Positions 33,516-42,402 of a DNA stretch of 64,000 bases are shown here, one piece after another. The stretch covers positions 668,501 to 732,500 of the forward strand of contig NZ_JAVIFT010000002.1 of assembly GCF_031157355.1 (NCBI RefSeq), given 5' to 3'. The stretch is from Hyphomicrobium sp. LHD-15. Lineage in GTDB: Bacteria; Pseudomonadota; Alphaproteobacteria; Rhizobiales; Hyphomicrobiaceae. The notes below the pieces were generated by a model. It was not told the DNA's origin, made no database searches, and saw nothing but the letters and a program-made list of their open reading frames with translations. Made by a program: the position numbers and the translations under genes. The stretch's first letter is position 1. Each line of letters opens with the position of its first letter.

Positions 33516-34910
33516 ATGCGGACCGATCCGACGGCGGCGATCGCCGAGCTCAAATCCCGGTTCGGGGACCGGGTCGAGACCGGCGAAGCCGTTCGCTGTG
33601 CGCATGCGAATACGCTCACCTGGATCGCGGCCGAGCCGCCCGATGCCGTGGTGTGGCCGCTCACGACCGACGAAGTCGCGGAGATCGTTGTCATTGCAGC
33701 GCGGCATCGCGTTCCCGTCATCCCCTTCGGGGCGGGGACGTCGCTCGAGGGGCATGTCAACGCGCCGTTCGGCGGCATTTCGGTCGATCTCGGGCGTATG
33801 ACGCGGATCGTTCAGGTCGAGGCGCGCGATCTCGATTGTGTGGTGGAGGCGGGCGTCACGCGGCCCCAGCTCAATGCGTATGTGCGTGATCTCGGCTTGT
33901 TTTTCCCGGTCGATCCGGGTGCAGCCGATGCAACGCTCGGCGGCATGGCGGCCACGCGGGCGTCCGGCACGAACGCCATGCGCTACGGGACGATGCGCGA
34001 CAACGTGCTGTCGCTCAAGGCTGTGCTGGCGAACGGGGAGGTGGTGACGACGGGTGGGCGAGCGCGCAAGTCGGCGGCGGGGCTCGATCTCACCCGGCTT
34101 CTGATCGGATCGGAAGGGACACTTGGGATCATCACCGAGCTTGCGCTCAAGCTTCACCCCATTCCGGAACGCGTTATCGCGGTGGCTTGCCCTTTCGCGT
34201 CGGTTGCGGGTGCGTGCGATGCGACCATCGAGGCCAACGAAACCGGGCTCGGGCTTTCAAAGGTCGAGTTGCTCGATGCCCTGCAGATCCGAGCGGTGAA
34301 TTTTCATTCGAAGCTCGAGCTCACCGAACAGCCCCACCTTTTTGTCGAGATCGCGGGGGGCGAGGCTGCCACCGAGGAACAGCTTCGGCAGTTTCGCGAG
34401 ATCGCAATTCGCTGTGGTGCAACGCGGTTCGAATGGGCGGCCGACGAAAGCGCCCGCCGCAGGCTCTGGCAGGCTAGGCATGACGCGTTCTGGTCGGTCA
34501 AGACGATGTGGCCGGGGAAGTCCGTGATCGTGACGGACGTATGTGTGCCGGTTTCGCAATTGGCCCGATGCGTTGACGAAACGGTGACCGATATCAAGGC
34601 AACGGGAATTCCGGCCCCGCTGGTGGGGCATGTGGGGGATGGAAACTTCCACGTCCTTCCCGTCTTCGATGCGGGAGACGCGGACAGCGTCGCGAAGGTC
34701 GAGGGTTTTCTCGATCGGCTGGTGGAGCGTGCATTGCGGCTCGGTGGCACTTCGACGGGTGAGCATGGGGTGGGACAGGGCAAAATGGCCTATCTCGAAC
34801 GTGAACTTGGCGCTCCGGCGGTTGGCGCCATGCGGGCTATAAAGGCGGCCCTCGATCCCCTTGGGATCCTAAATCCCGGTAAAATGTTGACTGGTAGGAA
34901 TACGAATTAA
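33516..34910 (+). CDS. dld: FAD-linked D-lactate dehydrogenase (cytochrome type)
   Basis: The 464-residue protein is an FAD-binding oxidoreductase of the VAO/PCMH fold. The FAD domain has FGAGTSLEGHVNAPFGG (near residue 70) and a YGTMRDNVLSLKAVLANG segment; the C-terminal half has GHVGDGNFH and GEHGVGQGK motifs. The sequence resembles mitochondrial and bacterial D-lactate dehydrogenase (cytochrome); the glycolate oxidase subunit GlcD is a related alternative, but glcE/glcF are absent. It would oxidise D-lactate or related D-2-hydroxyacids and pass electrons to the respiratory chain. The start at 33516 (after AAGG) gives a family-like N-terminus; an earlier in-frame ATG adds an unlikely extension. 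Confidence 0.85.
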   Translation: MRTDPTAAIAELKSRFGDRVETGEAVRCAHANTLTWIAAEPPDAVVWPLTTDEVAEIVVIAARHRVPVIPFGAGTSLEGHVNAPFGGISVDLGRMTRIVQVEARDLDCVVEAGVTRPQLNAYVRDLGLFFPVDPGAADATLGGMAATRASGTNAMRYGTMRDNVLSLKAVLANGEVVTTGGRARKSAAGLDLTRLLIGSEGTLGIITELALKLHPIPERVIAVACPFASVAGACDATIEANETGLGLSKVELLDALQIRAVNFHSKLELTEQPHLFVEIAGGEAATEEQLRQFREIAIRCGATRFEWAADESARRRLWQARHDAFWSVKTMWPGKSVIVTDVCVPVSQLARCVDETVTDIKATGIPAPLVGHVGDGNFHVLPVFDAGDADSVAKVEGFLDRLVERALRLGGTSTGEHGVGQGKMAYLERELGAPAVGAMRAIKAALDPLGILNPGKMLTGRNTN

Positions 34911-35055
34911 TCGATGATTTATAATTGGGTATGTAATTGAAGGTCCTCAGAATTTATTCATACAGTTCTTTACATTTGTTAGCCTAAATTTTAATCACGC
35001 CATCCAAACTTTTGTCACATCGCTTGCAAATCCATTTCGTTTGATGTGAAATAAA

Positions 35056-35144
35056 AACTGCGAACGTGGCGCCGTCCCACCTATCCCCCCTAGGGGCGTC
35101 ACAGTTCTTCAAGCCCGCGACCTCCCCCCGGTCGCGGGCTTTCC
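35056..35144 (+). ncRNA. Candidate small RNA with two hairpins sharing a UCCCCCC loop
   Basis: Between convergent genes lies a compact structured segment. Hairpin 1: AACTG (35056-35060) and TGGCGCC (35067-35073) pair with CAGTT (35102-35106) and GGCGTCA (35095-35101); at its tip CCTA/TAGG closes the loop TCCCCCC (35084-35090). Hairpin 2: GCCCGCGACC/GGTCGCGGGC (35113-35139) closes the same loop TCCCCCC (35123-35129), followed by TTTCC, as in an intrinsic terminator. C-rich loops that pair with ribosome-binding sites are known in alphaproteobacterial small RNAs. A weak promoter TTGCAA-N17-TGAAAT lies at 35024-35052. Direction could also be explained by a simple terminator for dld, so this is a candidate only. 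Confidence 0.5.
35113..35144 (+). terminator. Intrinsic terminator (3' hairpin of the small RNA candidate)
   Basis: A perfect 10-bp GC-rich stem (35113-35122 with 35130-35139) with a C-rich seven-base loop is followed by TTTCCATTT. It lies about 200 bases after the dld stop and could end dld, the small RNA, or both. Confidence 0.75.
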
Positions 35145-35177
35145 ATTTCTGGGGTTGCCCTCACTCAGCGCATCCCG

Positions 35178-36566
35178 TCAGGAAGCCCGGCTCCAGCCGG
35201 CGGCCTTAGCTTCGGTCTCGCTGCAGAACCAACGCTCGCCCTTGGCTTTGCTTGGCTTGATGCTGTCGTAGGAGGTCGACCACGGCAGTACGTAGGTGCG
35301 CGAGCCGGAGCGAATGCGGCCCTTGATCGGGCAGCCGTCCGGGGCCGTCCTGGTGGCTTCTTCCCAGCGTTTGTCGCGATAGTCCTGGGGCCGGTCCGCA
35401 TCGCCAGACCAAAGCCCGACTTTCTGTGCTTGCGCTTCGCTTTCGTCGCCCGCGTAGCGGCTCAGAAAGCCGCCGTTCGAGAAGACGCTGCCACCGCGCA
35501 CCAGCTCTTTCGCGATATCGCTGCCGCGGCTGTAACAGCGCGCACGCTTTATATCTTCGCCGTCGCCGACGATGTCACACGAGATGCGCCGGCCGCGGAC
35601 GATGTTAGCGAGCGCGTCTTTGGCGGCTGCTCCGCAGCGCCATTTGCCAGCTTTGCGCTGGCAGGACTGGGTGGCCTCGGGAGCTTCGATGCCGTCGAGC
35701 GTGACGAGCGTGCCGGCAATACGCAGGCTGTCGCCGGAGAGGGCGACAGCGCGCCCTTCGAGCTTCGAAGCATCGGCAGTGGGGAGCGCCCCGGTGGTGG
35801 CGGGCGCCGACATGACACCCGCGACCCGGCTGGGGGCACCAGAATAGAAGGCCGCGCCTGCAAGTGTGACGGCCGCGACGGTAGCCAGGAGACCTGCGCC
35901 GGCCGCGGTACCGGAGATGCGCCGGTCACCCGGGAGGGTGATCTCGGTTTCCCTGAGCTTCGCGAGCAGGCCGTCCCAAGCACGTCCTCCGGCGCGTCGG
36001 CCGCGATAGGGATCGGTCAGGTAAGCGAGTGCGAGTACGACGGAGGCGATTGCGGCGATGATGGCTGCGATCATCGCGTCGGTGTCGAAGCCGAATGACC
36101 AGGATCGGTAAAGCGCGCCAAGGGCCGTGAGGCCGGCCACGATCTTCAAAGCGAGGTTTGGTCTGGGCTCGCGGGCGACGGAGAGCACAGGCTCGAAAAC
36201 GGGGCCGAGCGGTTGGCCGATGCGCGCCGCCAAAGCGGATAAGCCGCTTGCCAAGCCTCGCGCGCCGGTTGCGATCGCGGAGGCGGCGACAGCAGCGGCC
36301 TGTCGAACCGCAGACGCCGATGCCGCGGCAAATTTCTTGGCGTAGTACGCGGTGCCGGATCCGGCATCGCGCGCGCCTGCGACGCCAGCGTCGAGCCCGC
36401 GCCGTCCGGCGTCTTTGACATGGGCGGCTGCGGCGGCGTGAATGTCTTTTACGCGTTGGCGGCGCTGCTCGCGGCGCACCAGAATGGTGGTGCGCACGTA
36501 ATCGCGCCACTCGAAGCCTTCATTGCGTTTTCGCCACCAGAACAATGATCTTCCTCGCGTCGTCAC
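35178..36566 (-). CDS. Membrane protein with staphylococcal nuclease-like C-terminal domain
   Basis: The 462-residue protein has a basic N-terminus (WWRKRNEGFEWRDYVRTT), an Ala-rich helical region, hydrophobic segments near residues 140-150 and 165-185, and a further one near 225-245 (AGAGLLATVAAVTLAGAAFY). The C-terminal part (about 270-400) has the thermonuclease-like pattern: GRAVALSGDSLRIAGTLVTL, DGIEAPEATQSCQR, CGAAAKDALANIVRGRRISC, and RCYSRGSDIAKELVRGGSV. Four cysteines suggest disulfides and an extracytoplasmic domain. Key arginines of the nuclease site are not all clear, so activity is uncertain. A final aromatic segment (about 425-455) is unassigned. It is divergent from the TPR gene at 36801. 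Confidence 0.72.
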   Translation of the reverse strand: MTTRGRSLFWWRKRNEGFEWRDYVRTTILVRREQRRQRVKDIHAAAAAHVKDAGRRGLDAGVAGARDAGSGTAYYAKKFAAASASAVRQAAAVAASAIATGARGLASGLSALAARIGQPLGPVFEPVLSVAREPRPNLALKIVAGLTALGALYRSWSFGFDTDAMIAAIIAAIASVVLALAYLTDPYRGRRAGGRAWDGLLAKLRETEITLPGDRRISGTAAGAGLLATVAAVTLAGAAFYSGAPSRVAGVMSAPATTGALPTADASKLEGRAVALSGDSLRIAGTLVTLDGIEAPEATQSCQRKAGKWRCGAAAKDALANIVRGRRISCDIVGDGEDIKRARCYSRGSDIAKELVRGGSVFSNGGFLSRYAGDESEAQAQKVGLWSGDADRPQDYRDKRWEEATRTAPDGCPIKGRIRSGSRTYVLPWSTSYDSIKPSKAKGERWFCSETEAKAAGWSRAS

Positions 36567-36800
36567 ATCGGGGTGTTTGGAACGGGAACGGCCGGCGTGC
36601 GAGCCGGGTCATCGGCACTCTGGCAGTTTCGGCGATTCCCAATCCCGAAGCCCATGCGCTTCAATGATGGCAGGGCTTTGGCCGATAGAGATAATATGCC
36701 CATAATCCCCAGGTTCGGTGACGCATCCAATGCATGGACAGCGGGAGGCGCGAGGGATAAAATTCCCAACAAGCTGGGGTCGTTTGTTGGAGTGATTTCC

Positions 36801-37346
36801 ATGGTCGTAACCGGTTCAAAAGTATTCGGGCGCGTGCTTTCAGGGGTTTGCGTCGCCGCATTCCTCGGTGGGACGGTTTCGGTGGTGGTGGCCGACGACG
36901 GGCCGGCCAAGCCGCGCATCGATTGCACAAAGCCCGAGAACAAGAAGAAGGCCGCCTGCAAACCGCATCGGGCGGCGGACGACGCGATCATCAACGGGGC
37001 GTACTGGCTCGCCCACGTGGGCAAGCTCACCGATTCCCTGGCGCTGCTCGCGACCGTCTCGGATCATGAAAATCCGCGTTATCTCAATGCGATGGGCTTT
37101 GCGACCCGCAAGCTCGGAAACGTCGATGCCGCGCTGCCCTACTACACGCGTGCACTCGAGATCGAACCCGATTATGTTCAGGCCCGCGAGTACATGGGCG
37201 AGGCTTTCCTGGCCAAGGGTGATTTGGCTCGCGCTGGCGTGCAGCTTCAGGAAATCGAGCGCCGGTGCGGATCGGGTTGCGTCTCGTTCGTTGCGCTCAA
37301 GCAGCAGATTGCCGCGTTCGAGGCTGCGCATCCCGTGCGTGGCTGA
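36801..37346 (+). CDS. Exported TPR protein, paralogue 1
   Basis: The 181-residue protein has a signal peptide (hydrophobic 12-28, cut near VVVADD). It has two to three tetratricopeptide-like repeats (IINGAYWLAHVGKLTDSLAL; YLNAMGFATRKLGNVDAALP; EYMGEAFLAKGDLARAGVQL) and ends in a RRCGSGC cysteine motif. The start at 36801 is the first codon giving a signal peptide; an upstream in-frame extension looks non-coding. The next gene (37416) encodes a similar protein 69 bases on, so the pair arose by duplication. TPRs mediate protein contacts, here probably in the periplasm. Partner unknown. Confidence 0.75.
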   Translation: MVVTGSKVFGRVLSGVCVAAFLGGTVSVVVADDGPAKPRIDCTKPENKKKAACKPHRAADDAIINGAYWLAHVGKLTDSLALLATVSDHENPRYLNAMGFATRKLGNVDAALPYYTRALEIEPDYVQAREYMGEAFLAKGDLARAGVQLQEIERRCGSGCVSFVALKQQIAAFEAAHPVRG

Positions 37347-37415
37347 GCCGGACCGCTGCAAATCAAATCGAAGGTTGGAGTCGGGGAAAGGCCCGCGCTC
37401 TCTAAGGGGGATTTT

Positions 37416-37976
37416 ATGACGAGACTTGCGTCCGGGACCGTGCGGCTCCTCATCGCGTCGTGTGTTGGTGCGGTGCTTGTGAGCTCGCCGCTGCTGGCCG
37501 ATGGGCGGACGGTGTCAAAGGATGTCGGGCCGAGCAGCGCGCTCTGCGATTCGCTTGCCAAGGGCACGGCGGCGTGGATGGCGTGCGTCGGTCAGGCCAG
37601 CACTGGCATGGCGGACGAAGAGTTGTTCTATGCCGGCTATTGGCTGGCGAAGAACGGCCAGTACGACAAGGCGCTGGGCTATCTCACGCTCGCGCAGAAG
37701 AAGGATGAGCGGGTGCTCACCTACATCGGGTTTGCGACGCGCAAGCTCGGTCTGGTGGACGAAGCGATGCCGATCTACGAGCGCGCGCTTGCGCTCAACC
37801 CGGATTACGCGGTGGCGCGGGCTTATCTCGGCGAGGCGTTCCTGACCAAGGGCCAGCCGGAGCAGGCACGCATTCAGCTCTCCGAGATCGCGCGCCGCTG
37901 TGGCGCGACGTGCGCGCCCTATGCGGATCTCAAGGGACATATCGAGGACTACGAGGCGCGGGCTTCGAAGGGCTGA
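37416..37976 (+). CDS. Exported TPR protein, paralogue 2
   Basis: The 186-residue protein has a signal peptide (cut after LLADG-like SPLLA) and repeats matching those of its neighbour: EELFYAGYWLAKNGQYDKAL, LTYIGFATRKLGLVDEAMP, RAYLGEAFLTKGQPEQARI. The same IxRRCGxxC motif ends the repeat region (RRCGATC). An extra cysteine pair occurs near the N-terminus (ALCDSLAKGTAAWMACVGQA). It starts after an AAGGGGGA ribosome site. A terminator follows at 38005-38040, ending a two-gene unit convergent with the kinase gene. Confidence 0.77.
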   Translation: MTRLASGTVRLLIASCVGAVLVSSPLLADGRTVSKDVGPSSALCDSLAKGTAAWMACVGQASTGMADEELFYAGYWLAKNGQYDKALGYLTLAQKKDERVLTYIGFATRKLGLVDEAMPIYERALALNPDYAVARAYLGEAFLTKGQPEQARIQLSEIARRCGATCAPYADLKGHIEDYEARASKG

Positions 37977-38004
37977 TCGGAAGCCACACTTGTTATTGTC
38001 AGGG

Positions 38005-38040
38005 AAAGCCGGTGCGGGCAGTGCTCGCGCCGGCTTTCTT
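38005..38040 (+). terminator. Intrinsic terminator after the TPR pair
   Basis: AAAGCCGG(T)GCG and CGC(G)CCGGCTTT form a stem with a short loop, ending in TTTCTTAT. It separates the TPR genes from the convergent kinase gene. Confidence 0.75.
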
Positions 38041-38052
38041 ATATGCGGTGCT

Positions 38053-40461
38053 TCAGTTGGTGGCGGGGCGGATGACCGGATTCGCCCAAAGCCTGACAAC
38101 GCCGTCCGCGCCGGCCGAGGCGAGGTGAGTTCCGTCGGGTGAGAAGCTCACGGCGTTGATGCCGCCGTTGTGGCCGGTGATGGTCCGCAGCGTCCGCCCG
38201 CGTGCGACATCCCAAATACGGAGCTGGCCATCGGCGCCGCTGGAGGCGAGCGTGGTACCATCGGGCGAGAACGAGAGGCTGCCGACGCGGCCGCGATGAC
38301 CATAGAGGCGGCGCTGCAAACGGCCCGAGTTCGTCGACCACAGGCGAATGCCGCCGTCGAGGCTGGCGGAGGCGAGCATCTTGCCACTCGGTGCGAATGC
38401 GAGCGCGGAAATGAAATCCTGGTGTCCGCGGTAGGTGCGGATGCGATCGAGCGTGTCGAGGTTCCACAGCTTGACGGTCTTGTCGGCGCCGCCGGACGCG
38501 AGGCGGGGGCCCTTCTCAGTCGTGACGTAGGCGACGGCCTGCGCAGCGCTGGAATGGGCGTCGATGACCTGGACGGGGCCTGACGGCGTCGCGGTGTCCC
38601 ACAGCGTCACTTTCCAGTCGTGGCTCGAAGCCGCGAAACGATCGGCGCGACCGGCGAATACGAGCGACCAGATCTCCGCTTCGTTGCGCTTGAAGGAGCC
38701 GAGCTTTTCGGCGCGCTGCCAATCCCACAAAACGATGTCGCCGCTGGCATGGCCGGTGAGGGCATGGGTGCCGAAGAGCGCGAAGGCGGTGGCCGGGCCG
38801 TTGTCCAGCTCGATGGTGCGGACGAGCGAGCCGGAACTCGGGTTCCAGATCTTGAGCCGTGCGTCGGCGCCGACGGTGGCGATCGCCGCGCCGTCGTTGG
38901 AGTAGGCTACGGCCGTCACTGAACCGACATGGCCCGACAGCTCGGCGACCGGACGGATGACGGGGGCTTCCTGAAGCGAAGCGGTTCGGATCGCTGCGTT
39001 GGTCGAGGTGGTCGTGGTGCCGGCGGTGGTTTCGCCACTGCCGCGACTTTCGAACTGGGGGAAACGGTCCTGCATGGCGACGGCGCCGCTCGCGACACCG
39101 ACGCCGACCAGCAGCTTGAACAGGATCGGACGCCAACCGCCGGACCGCCGGTTGCGGATCGGGCGTGGGCGGCTCGCCGGTTTACGCTTCTCCTTCGCGT
39201 CGGCTTTGGGCGTCTCCTTGACGATGATCGCCGTGCCCGGTTGCTCTTTCTTGCGGAGCAAGCGGGGCAACTTGATCGGCTCGGGCGATTGGGCGAGCTT
39301 TTTGGTTCCGGCAGGGGCGGGTTCAGCCGGTGCAGGGGCCGCTGCCGCGGCCGGCTTTGCAGCTGCCTTCCCGGCCGCCTTCTCCTTTTCTTCTGTCGCC
39401 GGCTTCTTCTTCAGCCCCTCGAGGAAATCGAGCATGCTGCCCTTTGGGGCCGGTACGTCCGGGGGGGGCGGCGCGGTGGCCATGGCCGGCTTACGGACCG
39501 CGTTCGGCTCGGGGGCAACGGCGTTCGGATCTTCGCCGGCCGCGCCGCGCGCGGGAGATTTGGCGAACCAGCCGGCCTTGGCAGGCTGGGGCGCAAGCAG
39601 GGCGCCGCGCCAGGCCGCGATCGACTGGGGCCGGGCCTCGGTTTGCAACGCGAGCGCGTGGTCGATGGCCTGGAGAAAGCCCGGGCGATAAGCGGCGAGC
39701 GCGGTCTCGCGCGCTGGGACCAGCTCATCCTTGACCATGCGCGAGGGGCTGTCGGACGGACGCTTGCCGGCGACCGCGTGATAGAGCGTGGCGCCGAGTG
39801 CGTAGATGTCGGTCCAAGGGCCCTGCTGGCGGCTCGTTTCCGCGTATTGCTCGTAGGGCGAATAGCCGGGCTTCACCAGCGCGGAAACGGTCTTGGAATG
39901 GGCGGCGATCTCGCCGCGGGCCGATCCGAAGTCGATCAGGACCGGTGAGCCGTCCTTGCGGATGATGATGTTGTCGGGGGCGATGTCACGGTGCAGGAAG
40001 TCCTGCTTGTGGATGAGCTCGAGCGCATCGAGAAGCGGGGCGACGATTGCGTCCAGCTCTTTCTGGCGGGGCGCGCGGTTGAGACCCTTGAGCCATGCCT
40101 TGAGGCTCTGGCCCTCTTCGAAGTGGAGCACCATGTAGGCCGTGTTGTTGGCCTTGAAGTAGCGGTACACGCGGACGATGTTCGGGTGCGAGAACTTGGC
40201 AAGCGTCTGCGCTTCCTCGATGAATCGATCGAGGCCCCAGCGGTAGTCGGTGGCGCAATCCTGTGAGCGGGGGGCGGCGTCCGACGTCGACGTGCGGGCC
40301 GCGAAGTCCGACGGGAAATATTCTTTGATGGTGACGTTGCGGTCGAGCGCGATTTCCTTGGCGAGATACGTGATCCCGAAACCGCCCGCGCCGAGCACGC
40401 GATCGATACGGAAGTCACCGACAAGCTCCGTGCCGCTTTTTAGCGCGATCAGGTTCGTCAT
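38053..40461 (-). CDS. Transmembrane Ser/Thr protein kinase with seven WD40 repeats
   Basis: The 802-residue protein has a kinase domain (about residues 17-275): glycine loop GAGGFG (24-29), K46 in VTIKEYFP, E83, HRD 157-159 with N164, and DFG 177-179. The catalytic loop reads HRDIAPDN rather than HRDLKPEN, so the usual lysine is replaced, as in one bacterial subgroup. A Pro/Ala/Lys linker (about 290-440) follows, then one transmembrane helix (446-463) and a C-terminal domain of seven WD40 repeats (about 507-800; for example HNGGINAVSFSPDGTHLASA), a full propeller. The kinase is thus cytoplasmic and the propeller probably periplasmic, a sensor layout. Two FHA genes and a PP2C gene lie divergently beside it; together they form a phosphosignalling module. 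Confidence 0.9.
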   Translation of the reverse strand: MTNLIALKSGTELVGDFRIDRVLGAGGFGITYLAKEIALDRNVTIKEYFPSDFAARTSTSDAAPRSQDCATDYRWGLDRFIEEAQTLAKFSHPNIVRVYRYFKANNTAYMVLHFEEGQSLKAWLKGLNRAPRQKELDAIVAPLLDALELIHKQDFLHRDIAPDNIIIRKDGSPVLIDFGSARGEIAAHSKTVSALVKPGYSPYEQYAETSRQQGPWTDIYALGATLYHAVAGKRPSDSPSRMVKDELVPARETALAAYRPGFLQAIDHALALQTEARPQSIAAWRGALLAPQPAKAGWFAKSPARGAAGEDPNAVAPEPNAVRKPAMATAPPPPDVPAPKGSMLDFLEGLKKKPATEEKEKAAGKAAAKPAAAAAPAPAEPAPAGTKKLAQSPEPIKLPRLLRKKEQPGTAIIVKETPKADAKEKRKPASRPRPIRNRRSGGWRPILFKLLVGVGVASGAVAMQDRFPQFESRGSGETTAGTTTTSTNAAIRTASLQEAPVIRPVAELSGHVGSVTAVAYSNDGAAIATVGADARLKIWNPSSGSLVRTIELDNGPATAFALFGTHALTGHASGDIVLWDWQRAEKLGSFKRNEAEIWSLVFAGRADRFAASSHDWKVTLWDTATPSGPVQVIDAHSSAAQAVAYVTTEKGPRLASGGADKTVKLWNLDTLDRIRTYRGHQDFISALAFAPSGKMLASASLDGGIRLWSTNSGRLQRRLYGHRGRVGSLSFSPDGTTLASSGADGQLRIWDVARGRTLRTITGHNGGINAVSFSPDGTHLASAGADGVVRLWANPVIRPATN

Positions 40462-40701
40462 CAGCTCTCGGGCTCTGGGTTGGCTCGCGGCGGCAATAAT
40501 GCGGGCACTCGTGAGACTCTATCCCGGAAACACTCTCTAGGTGCAAATCACCTCCGCCGCCTCTTGTGAAGCAGGAATGTGGCGGCGCCATGCGCTTCGC
40601 GGTCAAAGTTGTTCCAAATTGCGGGAGGGGCGATTATCGGCCATGTTGCTGCCGCAGAACACGAGGAAACACTAGGGTAGATTCGAGACCGAGCATATCT
40701 C

Positions 40702-41436
40702 ATGCAACTTGCGACACTGGAGCCTGCCGGGCTACGCAGCTATCGAGCGCCGACGGTTGTGATGCTGGTTTGTGGATTGGCGCTTGCCGCGCTGGCTTTC
40801 CCTGCGTGCGCTGCGCCGGATGCTGCGTCCGTGGGTGATGGTTTGTCAGCGGTCGATTCGGGTGGCTCCTCCTTGTCGGTTTTCACGGACTGGGTCGCAG
40901 CGAGCTACGCGCGTGCGCCAGCTCTCGTGCTGGGGCTTGCGGCGCTGATCGCGGTTCCGCCGCTCGCCGTGCTCGGATGGCTGGTGCGGCGTCGCGGGGA
41001 CAGTGAGCCGCTCGAGGTTTCGCAACAGCGTACGCAGGTGCGCCGCGTGCGACGTGAAGCGGCGGCCGAGCCGCGAGATGGCGTCCGCACCGGGCATATT
41101 CCGTTGCGGCCGCTGGAAGCTTGGATCGAAGTCGTCAACCGCGGCGACGTGGCGCCGTCCTATTCGGACCAGCGCTACAATCTCGGACGTACGCTTCTCA
41201 GAATAGGGCGCGAGACCGACAACGACGTGTGCCTCGAAGACAAGACCGTCCATCGTTATCACGCCGCCATCCATCGGACGGAAGATGCCGAGTTCGTCAT
41301 CACCGATCTTTCGAGCGCAAACGGCAACGGCGTGGTGATCAACGGGCGGGCGGTCGCGGAAGCGCGGCTCGCGAGCGGAGATTTGATCGAGCTCGGTAAT
41401 GCGCGGCTGAAGTTTTCGGCAGCACCTTCGGGTTGA
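40702..41436 (+). CDS. Membrane-anchored FHA-domain protein
   Basis: The 244-residue protein has two hydrophobic segments: about 18-37 (TVVMLVCGLALAALAFPACA, signal-like) and 74-95 (PALVLGLAALIAVPPLAVLG). After a basic linker comes an FHA domain (about 155-240): LLRIGRETDNDVCLED, HRYHAAIHR, and DLSSANGNGVVINGR, with the R and N/H residues that bind phosphothreonine. The FHA domain would face the cytoplasm, where it could bind the phosphorylated kinase or its substrates. It is divergent from the kinase gene and is the first of a same-strand series with the second FHA gene and PP2C. Confidence 0.88.
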   Translation: MQLATLEPAGLRSYRAPTVVMLVCGLALAALAFPACAAPDAASVGDGLSAVDSGGSSLSVFTDWVAASYARAPALVLGLAALIAVPPLAVLGWLVRRRGDSEPLEVSQQRTQVRRVRREAAAEPRDGVRTGHIPLRPLEAWIEVVNRGDVAPSYSDQRYNLGRTLLRIGRETDNDVCLEDKTVHRYHAAIHRTEDAEFVITDLSSANGNGVVINGRAVAEARLASGDLIELGNARLKFSAAPSG

Positions 41437-41545
41437 GTGTCGCGAGAGAATGCAGGGTCTCGGCCCTGGAGGTCCACTTCGGTTTCGGAGCGTTGCGACT
41501 GTCGCGCTTTCGGAAGCCGCATAACAGATGAAGGAGGACACGATC

Positions 41546-42301
41546 ATGTCTGGGAGCGCAGGCGGGCCGCAGGGCCAACGTTCGGGTTTTCTCGGGTCGC
41601 TCAAGGACGCGCTGGTGGCGGCGAGCCGCGAGGACACGGCGCGCCAGCAGGCTGAGGTCGCGCGGGTTGCCGCTGCGGCAAGCGAGGGCGTGATCGCCGT
41701 GTCCGGTCCGGATGCGGCCGCGCAATTGCCTCCGCCGCGCAGCGATGCCGCGCCGCCGAGCGCCGCCGAGGCCGCGCGCGAAGCACGTTCCCCGCGGGTG
41801 ACGGCGGAAGCCCGCCATGTGGAATCCGATGCGCCTCCCACGACGCGCGTCGTGCGGGCCGCGCCGAAGCAGGCGGAGCCGGCTTCGCGGACCACACTCG
41901 TGCGCGGCAAGATGCAGGTGACGCGCGGGGCGTTCGACCAGGATCCGGTGGTGGGATGGTTGGTCGTCGTCGGAGGTCCCGGCATCGGCCAGTTCCGGCC
42001 GATCTTCGAGGGCAACAACTCGCTCGGACGCGCAGCCAGCAACCGTATTCCGATCGATTTCGGCGATGACGCGATCTCTTCGGAGGAGCAGGCCTATATC
42101 CGCTACGATTCGGCTGAGCGCTCGTTTCTGTTCGTGCCGAACCTTGCCAAGACCAATGTCGTTTCCCTAAATGAGAAACGGCCCACGGGCGCCGTCGAGC
42201 TTGCGCAGATGGACGTCATCACCATGGGCCGGACGCAACTTGTGTTCGTGCCGTTCTGCGGTGCCGATTTCGATTGGTCGGCGCTGCAAGAGCAGAGCTG
42301 A
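41546..42301 (+). CDS. FHA-domain protein
   Basis: The 251-residue protein has a long low-complexity, Ala/Arg-rich N-terminal region (about residues 1-120) and a C-terminal FHA-like domain: VGGPGIGQFRPIFEGNNSLG, RAASNRIPIDFGDDAISSEE, and NEKRPTGAVELAQMDVITMG. It lacks the canonical SxRxH; EEQAYIRYD lies at that place, so phosphopeptide binding may differ. The start at 41546 follows GGAGG at eight bases. No membrane segment is seen. It lies 110 bases after the first FHA gene and before the PP2C gene. Confidence 0.82.
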   Translation: MSGSAGGPQGQRSGFLGSLKDALVAASREDTARQQAEVARVAAAASEGVIAVSGPDAAAQLPPPRSDAAPPSAAEAAREARSPRVTAEARHVESDAPPTTRVVRAAPKQAEPASRTTLVRGKMQVTRGAFDQDPVVGWLVVVGGPGIGQFRPIFEGNNSLGRAASNRIPIDFGDDAISSEEQAYIRYDSAERSFLFVPNLAKTNVVSLNEKRPTGAVELAQMDVITMGRTQLVFVPFCGADFDWSALQEQS

Positions 42302-42350
42302 GGGTTTGGCGGGTTTGATTTCGGCCCGATCCTGCTCTCTCATTTTACGA

Positions 42351-42402
42351 GCTTGATGTTTCGCGCTTCGGACAATCAGGGTTCGAAGCGACTATGGTCC
42401 AA
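42351..42402. repeat. Intergenic hairpin repeat, copy 3
   Basis: It reads TTGATGTTTCGCGCTTC...GTTCGAAGCGACTATGGTCC, with arms CGCTTCG and CGAAGCG. It matches copies at 22547 and 61850 in most positions. The first possible ATG of the PP2C gene lies in its tail (42394). Confidence 0.55.
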
